In this document: positions 1 through 6,566 of the stretch, one piece after another
How the letters are laid out: every line of letters starts with the position of its first letter
Position numbering within the stretch: position 1 is the stretch's first letter
Source of the DNA: a virus
IMG/VR virus record: IMGVR_UViG_3300013131_000255
Coordinates: 1 to 23,121 of that record
DNA length: 23,121 nucleotides
Reading direction: 5' to 3' (one strand)
The notes under the pieces: model-generated
What the model was told of the DNA's origin: nothing
The model's database searches: none
The model's input: only the letters and a program-made list of their open reading frames with translations
Program-made: the position numbers and the translations under genes

Positions 1-774
1 GAAACATTATCTTCTGATAAATCTACTACTATAGATATAATTAAAAAATATTTCGGAAAAAACACTGAACTATCTAAAGAACTACATTTATATAATGCTT
101 TGCTAAAAGAGCAATTTAAATCAGAGGCACGAGCATTAGATTATATACGTACGGTTAAGTCTGCACATAGTAAACTGAATCAGAGCGTTTTAAAAAGACA
201 ACGATATAATTTAGTTAAAGAAATTTCAGAAAAGTTTGTATTCGAAAATATGTCAAAAATACATATTAATAATTACAAAGTTTTAGCTTCTATTAACATG
301 ATTTTTGAACATGAGGAATTTGATAATCCTAAACAGATAATGGAATGCAAAAACGTTATTGTTGATAATAGCTTATTAACAGAACGAGTGCAACCTAAAA
401 AAGATCCGGTATTAGAAAACTTTTCCACACAACCAAAAGAAGTACGTTTATTAGCATATAAATTACTAGTAGATAAATTCAATGAAAAATATTCCGGGTT
501 AGATGAATCACAAAAACATTTGTTGAATAAGTATATTACCAATGTTAATGATACAACTACATTCAGAGAATACGTACAAAAAATAATACCTACTATAAAA
601 AAACAACTTGCCGAACAAGCTAAATTAGTAGACGATCGAGTAGTTAAGATTAAAGTTGAAAAACTATCTGAAATGCTTTGCAATGTAGAAAATTTAAAAA
701 CTATTAAAGAATCACATGTACTTTCTTTGTTACGTTATTTTGATTTAATTCGAGAACTAAAAGGTATTCATTAA
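1..774 (+). CDS. Unknown helical protein of the head-gene cluster (5' end cut)
   Basis: The frame is open from the first base of the window, so the gene starts upstream; an internal TTG at 100 is not a convincing start because 33 more in-frame codons precede it. The visible 257 residues are rich in Lys, Glu, Asn and Leu, with long predicted helices, no signal peptide, no membrane segment and no catalytic motif I recognise. The C-terminal part alternates Leu/Ile and charged residues like a helical bundle. Its stop overlaps the next start (TAATG at 772-776), so the two are probably translationally coupled and belong to the prohead cluster. In T4 the genes before the protease encode the portal and small prohead core proteins; this sequence does not look like a portal. 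Function unassigned; a role in head assembly is inferred from position only. Confidence 0.75.
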   Translation, partial: ETLSSDKSTTIDIIKKYFGKNTELSKELHLYNALLKEQFKSEARALDYIRTVKSAHSKLNQSVLKRQRYNLVKEISEKFVFENMSKIHINNYKVLASINMIFEHEEFDNPKQIMECKNVIVDNSLLTERVQPKKDPVLENFSTQPKEVRLLAYKLLVDKFNEKYSGLDESQKHLLNKYITNVNDTTTFREYVQKIIPTIKKQLAEQAKLVDDRVVKIKVEKLSEMLCNVENLKTIKESHVLSLLRYFDLIRELKGIH

Positions 775-1463
775 TGAAGTCGTTTTTAAAAGAAATAGAA
801 GATAAATTTTTAGATTTAGAATCTGCCGAGTCTTGCAACGAATGTGGGTATACTATGTCTGAATGTATGTGTGAACAAGATTTGGATGAAATATCTACTA
901 CCGGTGGAGTTGCTGGTTATAATACGCCAAATGCGTTTAGTAAACATGGTGCGGATGATGATACAGTTGAAACATTAGGATATAAACGTGTTAATGAATC
1001 GACCCATAATCTAGAAAAATATCAACGTCCAGAATTCCCAGAAGCTGAATATATGGAAAAGTTTGCATATGCAACAGATGGTGAAACTTGGCAGCATGAA
1101 GAGTATGAATATCCATCGAAAGACTTATCACAATTACCAGGACAGTCTAAACGAAAAGATATAACTATACAACATAAATTAGGTGAAATGATAGATTCTA
1201 AATATGAACAAATAATCGAAGGTTATCGTAGTTTTGCAAATGGAGATCCGAAAAAAACGCCAGAACGTAAAGTTAAAGAAACTATACAAGAAATTGCAAA
1301 AAAACTTCAAGAAATTGAAACAATGGTTAATTATAATAGTCGATTAAAAACAGAATCAGGTGTTACATCGAATGCATACGGACCTAGCACAAAAAAAGCT
1401 TTAACAAAAATATCAGAACGATTAATAAAAATATCAGAACGAGTAAGATCATTAGGAGAATAA
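774..1463 (+). CDS. Unknown acidic head-cluster protein with N-terminal Cys cluster
   Basis: 229 residues. Residues 1-16 form an amphipathic helix ending in LDLES, which resembles the N-terminal tracts of the following genes. Next comes a compact cysteine group at about residues 21-33 (C-x2-C-x6-C-x-C), a spacing that could bind zinc. The middle is acidic and aromatic (Tyr, Trp, Glu) and looks disordered; the C-terminal 90 residues are helical, with a heptad-like KISERLIKISERVRSLGE ending. The start is set by the TAATG overlap with the upstream gene. The protease start lies 4 nt after the stop. In T4 the small core proteins gp67 and gp68 sit just before the protease, so a prohead core role is plausible but rests on position alone. 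Confidence 0.8.
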   Translation: MKSFLKEIEDKFLDLESAESCNECGYTMSECMCEQDLDEISTTGGVAGYNTPNAFSKHGADDDTVETLGYKRVNESTHNLEKYQRPEFPEAEYMEKFAYATDGETWQHEEYEYPSKDLSQLPGQSKRKDITIQHKLGEMIDSKYEQIIEGYRSFANGDPKKTPERKVKETIQEIAKKLQEIETMVNYNSRLKTESGVTSNAYGPSTKKALTKISERLIKISERVRSLGE

Positions 1464-1467
1464 TAAT

Positions 1468-2100
1468 ATGTCAAAACATGTCTTAGTAGAATATATGCCA
1501 TTTAAGCCAATTGGTTCATTAACTGAATCGAATGGTGCTGCATATGGGATACCTGGTGGTTTTGTTGTTCAAGGAGTTTTGCAAAGAGCAGGTGCTAAAA
1601 ATCAAAACGGTCGAGTATATCCTAAACATATATTAGAACGTGAATGTAAACGATACCAGGTAGAATATATCGATCAACACAGAGCATTAGGTGAATTAGA
1701 TCATCCGGAGTCATCTGTTGTTAACTTGAACAACGTGTCTCATAACGTATTAAAAATATGGTGGGATGGTAATGATTTAAAAGGAGCAGTACAAATTTTA
1801 GATACACCATCAGGTAATATTTTAAAAGCATTATTTAAAGCTGGTATTACATTGGGTATTTCTTCTAGAGGATTAGGTTCGGTAAAAGAATTACGAAACG
1901 AAGGTGTTGTTGAAGTACAAGAAGATTTTGAATTGATTTGTTGGGACTTTGTATCAAATCCATCAACTCACGGAGCATTCATGAGACCGACTCATATGCA
2001 TGAATCAGTAAATAAAAATAGTGTTAAAACAAATAAATACGCAGGTGTACATGAAATTATTACATCTATACTTTGCGAAGATGGAAAATGTAGGATATAA
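1468..2100 (+). CDS. 21: Prohead core protease, T4 gp21-like (serine peptidase)
   Basis: 210 residues, close to T4 gp21. This protease works inside the prohead, degrading scaffold and trimming capsid proteins before DNA packaging. Visible family blocks: NGRVYPKHIL at about 47-56, GELDHPES at 75-82 with the probable catalytic His79, an IWWDGNDLKG strand block at 97-106, ITLGISSRGLGS at 127-138 carrying the probable nucleophile Ser132 or Ser133, and CWDFVSNPS at 158-166, where Asp160 may complete the active site. The order and spacing match T4 gp21 as I know it. The N-terminus contains SLTE-S at 17-21, a fit to the T4 cleavage rule (L/I)-x-E, so self-trimming there is likely. An AGGAG sits before the start. 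It lies among head genes upstream of the scaffold and capsid genes, as in T4. Confidence 0.93.
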   Translation: MSKHVLVEYMPFKPIGSLTESNGAAYGIPGGFVVQGVLQRAGAKNQNGRVYPKHILERECKRYQVEYIDQHRALGELDHPESSVVNLNNVSHNVLKIWWDGNDLKGAVQILDTPSGNILKALFKAGITLGISSRGLGSVKELRNEGVVEVQEDFELICWDFVSNPSTHGAFMRPTHMHESVNKNSVKTNKYAGVHEIITSILCEDGKCRI

Positions 2101-2102
2101 TT

Positions 2103-2516
2103 ATGATATTCAAACAAGACAATTTAAATCGTATCATATCGATATTAAATGAATCAGAAGAAAAAGCTGGTGTATTTAAAGAACAACCAGCACCATTGTC
2201 ATTAGAAGAAAAACGACATTTTGTAGATTCATTGCGCCAGTATTCACAATTAGGCGAAGTAATGTATGGTAAAAAACAACTTCAAGAAGCAGTTAATCAT
2301 ATTACTAAAATGGTTGAAACTGCAACTCGTATGATATCTGAATCAGATGATGATGTAGTAGAAAAAGTTGCAGCATCTCGACATCTTAAAACATTGAGCG
2401 AAGCAGTTAAAGAACTTCAAAAATCTGCTAACGAGGTTTTGATACATGAACGCAGAATGGCCGCAGCATATGAAGATATTGCTACTGGATTACAAAAATA
2501 TTATGATATTGGGTAA
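2103..2516 (+). CDS. Small helical prohead-associated protein (unknown)
   Basis: 137 residues starting 2 nt after the protease stop. The first 17 residues form a hydrophobic/basic helix ending in ISILNE-S, a good match to the (L/I)-x-E site cut by T4-type prohead proteases, and to the capsid-targeting peptides of T4 internal proteins. The rest is almost entirely helical and charged, with likely coiled coils around residues 30-70 and 80-125. No membrane segment or enzymatic motif. Position between protease and scaffold plus the N-terminal tract suggest an internal head or core protein; this is inference, as I do not recognise a named family. Confidence 0.8.
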   Translation: MIFKQDNLNRIISILNESEEKAGVFKEQPAPLSLEEKRHFVDSLRQYSQLGEVMYGKKQLQEAVNHITKMVETATRMISESDDDVVEKVAASRHLKTLSEAVKELQKSANEVLIHERRMAAAYEDIATGLQKYYDIG

Positions 2517-2556
2517 TTTGGAATTTAGTTAGAAATTAATTATATTAAGGTAAATA

Positions 2557-3039
2557 ATGAATCGATTTAAAAAATTATATAGAGACTTTTTCGGATTAAA
2601 CGAATCAGTTCCTGGTAAGATAGAAACAACAGATCCAAAACAAGCTGAAGAAATGGCAAAAAAGGGTATAGCTGTTAAATTAGTAAAACCTGGAATGAAA
2701 ACTGAATCAGAATTAGATGAAGCTGAACTTTTAAATCATATGGATGATTATAGAGGCGGAATAGAATATGTAATTGTAGATCCAGCACAAGCACAAACAA
2801 CTGCTGATGATATTCGTCAATGGGCAGAAAAAAAAGGTTTTAAAGTAATTAAACAAACAGTATCGGCATCTGGTAAAGTAGGATATTTTTATTTTCGATT
2901 AGGCGAAAATCCATATAAAGAATCAAAGAAAATTCAAGGATATATTTCACAATTACCGGTAGTTAAACATTTCAGATTCAATGTTAGAAATGAACAGCCA
3001 AATAATCCACCTGCAGAAAAAAGAACACCAAATATATAA
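2557..3039 (+). CDS. Putative internal head protein with cleavable N-terminus (unknown)
   Basis: 160 residues. The N-terminus MNRFKKLYRDFFGLNE-S is basic and aromatic and ends in LNE, very like the short capsid-targeting peptides of T4 internal proteins, which end in (I/L)-x-E and are removed by gp21. A second possible site, LDE-A, lies at residues 53-56. The remainder (about 65-150) reads as a small mixed alpha/beta domain: strand around IEYVIVD, helix around TADDIRQWAEKKG, then strands FKVIKQ and VGYFYFRLG. A 40-nt AT-rich gap precedes it with AAGG upstream of the ATG. The fold has no assigned function; packaging into the prohead is the best inference. Confidence 0.8.
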   Translation: MNRFKKLYRDFFGLNESVPGKIETTDPKQAEEMAKKGIAVKLVKPGMKTESELDEAELLNHMDDYRGGIEYVIVDPAQAQTTADDIRQWAEKKGFKVIKQTVSASGKVGYFYFRLGENPYKESKKIQGYISQLPVVKHFRFNVRNEQPNNPPAEKRTPNI

Positions 3040-3042
3040 TTT

Positions 3043-3288
3043 ATGAGTAAAAAACAAAAACAACATCAAATGATTCTACCAGGTAATCCATTAGGAGTTA
3101 AAGTAGTAGGATCAAGTCGTGAAGATTTAGCATCCGCACTTAAAACATGGAAACGCAAAGTAAAAGCATCTGATGTATTAGAGACAGTTAAAGATCGTAA
3201 AGAATACACGAAACCAACTGTGTCTCGCAGAAAAGAAAAAATAGATGCAATTTATATGCAACGAATTAAAGATTTAAGAAACATTTAA
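3043..3288 (+). CDS. rpsU: Ribosomal protein bS21-like protein
   Basis: 81 residues, very basic. From about residue 18 it follows the bS21 pattern: a short strand (VKVVG), the helix ALKTWKRKV at 32-40, a second helix with VLETVKDRKEY at 45-55, then KPTVSRRKEKIDAIY at 57-71, matching the Leu/Lys-rich helix, Arg-x-x-Tyr/Phe-x-KP and basic tail of bacterial S21. bS21 sits on the 30S platform near the anti-Shine-Dalgarno end of 16S rRNA and affects initiation. Here there are about 16 extra N-terminal residues; a start at Met10 (ATG at 3070) would give a more standard 72 residues. Neither start has an obvious Shine-Dalgarno sequence, unlike most neighbours. It is the last gene before a strong terminator, so it should be co-expressed with head genes. 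Phage-borne bS21 is known from environmental phages; assignment here is by eye. Confidence 0.8.
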   Translation: MSKKQKQHQMILPGNPLGVKVVGSSREDLASALKTWKRKVKASDVLETVKDRKEYTKPTVSRRKEKIDAIYMQRIKDLRNI

Positions 3289-3309
3289 TTTTTAATTTTA
3301 TTAATTTTT

Positions 3310-3340
3310 AAGCCTCAACAAAAAAGTTGGGGCTTTTTTA
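3310..3340 (+). terminator. Intrinsic terminator after the bS21-like gene
   Basis: A 10-bp stem, AAGCCTCAAC (3310-3319) with GTTGGGGCTT (3326-3335), has one G-T wobble and an A6 loop, and is followed by a T run (3334-3339). This is a textbook Rho-independent terminator. It separates the protease/bS21 unit from the scaffold/capsid unit. Confidence 0.93.
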
Positions 3341-3481
3341 CTGTTTTTTATTTTAGGTTATATATATTATTAGAATACGCTATCGATTTCATTCTTTATA
3401 TAGCGTTTATTATATATTAAATTCTATTAAGATTCTAAATAATCTTATTTCCAAAACAACCAATTTAAGGAGAAAACAAGT
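3341..3481 (+). promoter_or_regulatory. Leader/promoter region of the scaffold-capsid unit
   Basis: About 140 nt of non-coding AT-rich DNA lie between the terminator and the scaffold start, the longest gene-free gap in the window. Two inverted repeats are visible: ACGCTAT (3377-3383) with ATAGCGT (3400-3406), and TAAGATT (3428-3434) with AATCTTA (3441-3447, 6-nt loop). A strong Shine-Dalgarno TAAGGAG (3466-3472) lies 9 nt before the ATG. Because a terminator lies just upstream, a promoter for the highly expressed scaffold and capsid genes should be here. Several TATA-like tracts exist (3358-3370, 3396-3402, 3409-3420) but no single one can be chosen by eye. Confidence 0.55.
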
Positions 3482-4501
3482 ATGGCAAAATCTGATTTGC
3501 TAAAACAAGCAATCGCAGACGCAAATGCTGTTAAAGAAACTGCATTAGCTAATGCAAAAATTGCGTTACAAGAAGCATTTGCTCCTCGTTTAGAAAGAAT
3601 GTTATCAACAAAACTTTCTAAAGAGTTAGAAGATGAAGAAGAAAATCCAGAGGCAATGGCTGGTGATGAAGAAGCTGGATTAAGCGATGAAGCTGGAATG
3701 GATGCAGAAGCTGGAATGGGTGGAATGCCTGATTCAGTAGGTGTTGGGTTAGATTTCGATCAAGATGGTGATTATGATTTATCTGGCGTATTAGGCGCCG
3801 ATGATGAAGAAGAAGCATTACCAGGTGATGAAATTGCACCAGCAGAAGAAAATCCAGAAGATGAGTATAACGAAGGTTATGCACATGACGAAGAAGATGG
3901 CGATTTAGAATTAGAATCTATTATTCGTGAATTAGAAGGTGATCTAGAAGAACCAGCAGCCGAAGATGAAGAAATGGGCGAAGGGTATGATATGGGTCAT
4001 GACGAAGAAGATGAAGATTTAACAGAAGACATCGATTCTATCATTGAAGCAATTTTACGTGAAGACGAAATGGCTAATCCTGAAGCTGCTGATGAAGAAG
4101 AAGAAGTTGTTGAAGCATTGAAATCTGAAGTTGCTGAAAAAGAAGAAGAACTTCAAGAAGCATACCGTACGGTTAAACAACTTAAATCTATCATCAATGA
4201 AGTTAATCTTCTTAATGCAAAACTTCTTTATACAAACAAATTGTTCCGCAATTTTGAATTAAACGAATCTCAGAAAATGAAAGTTATTGAAAACTTTGAT
4301 AGAGCTGGGAACACAAGAGAAGTAAAATTAGTATTTAGTACATTAGCTGAATCATTTACACGTCCAGCAACTAAGAAAAGAGTAGTAAAAGAGTCTTATG
4401 CATCTAAACCGACTGCAACAACAGCTCCAAAATCTGCTCCAATTCTTAATGAAGGATTTGAATTAGCTAATAGATGGAAAAAATTAGCAGGATTGCTATA
4501 A
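3482..4501 (+). CDS. 22: Prohead core scaffolding protein, T4 gp22-like
   Basis: 339 residues, extremely acidic. This protein forms the internal core on which the capsid shell assembles and is later degraded by the gp21-like protease. Residues 1-50 are helical; 50-215 are a low-complexity Glu/Asp region with two similar copies of an EGYxxx-HDEED...SII-E block (about 131-150 and 167-191); 205-250 is a coiled coil; 258-292 (FELNESQKMKVIENF...FSTLAES) aligns in pattern with the LTESQKEKV segment near the end of T4 gp22. It ends with NRWKKLAGLL. Many LxE sites (for example LNE at 260-262 and 322-324) suit protease degradation. Residues 91-99 (DFDQDGDYD) resemble a calcium-binding loop. A good Shine-Dalgarno and the immediately following capsid gene support the call. 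Confidence 0.88.
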   Translation: MAKSDLLKQAIADANAVKETALANAKIALQEAFAPRLERMLSTKLSKELEDEEENPEAMAGDEEAGLSDEAGMDAEAGMGGMPDSVGVGLDFDQDGDYDLSGVLGADDEEEALPGDEIAPAEENPEDEYNEGYAHDEEDGDLELESIIRELEGDLEEPAAEDEEMGEGYDMGHDEEDEDLTEDIDSIIEAILREDEMANPEAADEEEEVVEALKSEVAEKEEELQEAYRTVKQLKSIINEVNLLNAKLLYTNKLFRNFELNESQKMKVIENFDRAGNTREVKLVFSTLAESFTRPATKKRVVKESYASKPTATTAPKSAPILNEGFELANRWKKLAGLL

Positions 4502-4519
4502 TTAAAAAGGAAAGAAAAA

Positions 4520-6187
4520 ATGAGTATTTCAAACTTATTACAAACAAATGATTTCGTTCAAAGAAATCAAGCAAAAGCTTTACAAGCAAAATGGGAAAAA
4601 ACGGGACTATTAGAAGGTCTTAAAAGTGAAACTGAAAGAGCAGGTATGTCTCAATTGCTTGAAAACCAAGCTCGTCAGTTAGTAAAAGAAGCATCACAAA
4701 CAGGTACAGCACAAGGATCTGAAGAGTGGGCTGGTGTTGCACTTCCATTGGTACGTCGTATCTTTGCTGAGTTTGCTGCAAAAGAATTTGTTTCAGTTCA
4801 GCCAATGAACTTGCCATCAGGTCTTATTTTCTATCTAGACTTTAAATATGGTACAGCTCAACCTGGATTTGATGATGATAATTTAAATAGAACGGGTGAT
4901 CCATTCGGTTCTCCAAATGCCGATGATTCATTGTTTGGTGTTACTACTACTGGTAATGATCCATCAGGAGGTCTTTATGGTGCTGGTCGTTTTGGTTATT
5001 CACTTAACAATACTGCATCAGTTGTAACTATCACAACAGGATCAGTAGGTGCTGCAGATTTTAATTATGATTCAAATTATACAGGATCAGCAGCTCAATA
5101 CGTAAAAGTAACATTCACTGCACCATCAACAGCTGATTTATATGCAGTTCGTTCATTTACATTAACTTCTGGATCTACTGAGTATGTACCGGTACAAGCT
5201 TTCTCTAAAATTGATAGCTCATATAATGTAACTATGATCGTAACTGGATCTGCATTTGGATCTGGTAACTTATTCTATACAGCTACAAGCGGTCAAGCTC
5301 CTAAATTAAACTTCTCAGTTCAACCGAATGATTATTCACGCGGTGACTTTGAAGATAAAAATCCATTCAAAGGTACCGCATATGGTACTTCTGGTATTAA
5401 CCAAGGTACGGATATTGATATCCCAGAAATTAACCTTGAAATGCAATCAGATCCAATCGTTGCTAAGACTCGTAAGTTGAAAGCAGTTTGGACTCCTGAA
5501 TTCGCTCAAGACTTAAATGCTTACCATTCAATTGATGCTGAAGCTGAATTGACTTCAATGTTGTCTGAGTATGTATCAATGGAAATTGATCTAGAAATCT
5601 TAGATATGTTGATTTCTGCAGCTCCAACTACTGAGTATTGGTCAGCATTAAATAACAACTTCTGGAACGGATCTGGATTTACACAATCAGGTGCTGGTGC
5701 AGCTACTGCAGTTGGTGATGGATACTATAACACTCAAGGTGGATGGTTCCAAACATTAGGTACTAAACTTCAAAAAGTATCTAATAAAATTCACCAAAAA
5801 ACTTTAAGAGGTGGTGCTAACTTCCTTGTAACATCTCCTGCAGTTGCAACTATTCTTGAGTCTATCCCAGGATTTGCTGCTGATACAGATGGTAACAAAA
5901 TGGAATTTGCAGCTGGTGTACAAAAAATTGGTGCAATCAATAACCGTTACACAGTTTACAAAAACCCTTACATGCAAGAGAATGTAATCTTGATGGGCTT
6001 CAGAGGTTCTCAGTTCCTTGAAACTGGTGCTGTATTTAGTCCATACATTCCACTTATCATGACTCCATTGGTATATGATCCAGTTAACTTCACTCCACGT
6101 AAAGGTGTTATGACACGTTACGCGAAGAAAGTAGTTCGTTCTGAATTCTACGGAAAAGTATACGTACACGGATTGAATACACTTTAA
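4520..6187 (+). CDS. 23: Major capsid protein, T4 gp23-like
   Basis: 555 residues, slightly longer than T4 gp23. It builds the hexamers of the icosahedral head. Key matches to T4 gp23: LVRRIFAEFAAKEFVSVQPM at 77-96 followed by NLPSGLIFYLDFKYG, and a block at about 298-350 with KTRKLKAVWTPEFAQDL and IDAEAELTSMLSEY, the capsid-floor signature. The first 50-60 residues are a helical pro-region; LLE-G (30-33) and LLE-N (46-49) fit the prohead protease rule, the second being close to where T4 gp23 is cut. Residues about 125-285 are Gly/Ser/Thr-rich beta-type sequence without a clear T4 match, probably an insertion displayed on the capsid. AAGGAAAG precedes the start, and a terminator follows the stop. 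Confidence 0.95.
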   Translation: MSISNLLQTNDFVQRNQAKALQAKWEKTGLLEGLKSETERAGMSQLLENQARQLVKEASQTGTAQGSEEWAGVALPLVRRIFAEFAAKEFVSVQPMNLPSGLIFYLDFKYGTAQPGFDDDNLNRTGDPFGSPNADDSLFGVTTTGNDPSGGLYGAGRFGYSLNNTASVVTITTGSVGAADFNYDSNYTGSAAQYVKVTFTAPSTADLYAVRSFTLTSGSTEYVPVQAFSKIDSSYNVTMIVTGSAFGSGNLFYTATSGQAPKLNFSVQPNDYSRGDFEDKNPFKGTAYGTSGINQGTDIDIPEINLEMQSDPIVAKTRKLKAVWTPEFAQDLNAYHSIDAEAELTSMLSEYVSMEIDLEILDMLISAAPTTEYWSALNNNFWNGSGFTQSGAGAATAVGDGYYNTQGGWFQTLGTKLQKVSNKIHQKTLRGGANFLVTSPAVATILESIPGFAADTDGNKMEFAAGVQKIGAINNRYTVYKNPYMQENVILMGFRGSQFLETGAVFSPYIPLIMTPLVYDPVNFTPRKGVMTRYAKKVVRSEFYGKVYVHGLNTL

Positions 6188-6210
6188 TCTTTGTAAAAGT
6201 TAGGTAAAAG

Positions 6211-6248
6211 AAAAGGGTAGTCGAAAGGCTACCCTTTCTTACTGTTTT
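6211..6248 (+). terminator. Intrinsic terminator after the major capsid gene
   Basis: AAAGGGTAG (6212-6220) pairs with CTACCCTTT (6229-6237). T-G and C-G pairs extend the stem to close a GAAA tetraloop (6223-6226), giving 11 bp. A broken T tract (TTTCTTACTGTTTT) follows. It lies 23 nt past the capsid stop and should end or attenuate the capsid transcript. Confidence 0.85.
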
Positions 6249-6249
6249 G

Positions 6250-6263
6250 ATATTTATAATAAA
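6250..6263 (+). promoter_or_regulatory. Candidate late promoter element before the 91-aa gene
   Basis: ATATTTATAATAAA lies between the capsid terminator and the next ATG at 6279. The same 14 bases occur at 22341-22354, and variants occur in four other gaps. Position just after a terminator and about 16-29 nt before a start suits a promoter -10-type element. T4 late promoters use TATAAATA; the match here is only partial. Confidence 0.4.
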
Positions 6264-6278
6264 GAAATAAGATTATAT

Positions 6279-6554
6279 ATGGCAGTAGAAAGACATAAGT
6301 ATTCAATGCAGGCGATTATTCGTTATGATGGCCGACTTGTAGACGTATTGGACCGTATCCGAGCTGTACGTTTAGTATTAATGGTACATATAGAAAAGGA
6401 TTTAGGACCAGATAAAGAATTAGTTACAATTAAAGTAATGACCCCATATCCGGCTAGAAAAACATATGAAGCTATCAGACAAATGTGTTTAGGTAAAATT
6501 GAAACATTAAAGGATATGTCTTTACAAGAATCAACACTTACAAAATTATTTTAA
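6279..6554 (+). CDS. Small ferredoxin-fold-like protein (unknown)
   Basis: 91 residues. The pattern reads strand (YSMQAIIRYD), helix (LVDVLDRIRAVRLV), strand (LMVHIEKD), strand (ELVTIKVMTPYP), helix (ARKTYEAIRQMCLG), strand (IETLKDMS), i.e. beta-alpha-beta-beta-alpha-beta as in small ferredoxin-like or ACT-like domains. Similar short proteins with an RIRAV helix seem familiar from environmental T4-like phages but have no role I can name. It follows the capsid terminator and a candidate promoter, has only a weak AAAGAAA upstream, and precedes the PhoH gene by 12 nt, so the two probably share a transcript. Confidence 0.75.
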   Translation: MAVERHKYSMQAIIRYDGRLVDVLDRIRAVRLVLMVHIEKDLGPDKELVTIKVMTPYPARKTYEAIRQMCLGKIETLKDMSLQESTLTKLF

Positions 6555-6566
6555 CAAGTTATTATT

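Noticed and set aside
100-774. TTG at 100 as the start of the first gene
   Set aside because: The frame is open back to base 1 and the upstream residues read like the same helical protein, so the gene is 5'-truncated.
1-774. Portal protein (gp20) as identity of the first gene, by T4 gene order
   Set aside because: The visible sequence is a small Lys/Glu-rich helical protein with none of the portal features I would expect; gene order alone is not enough.
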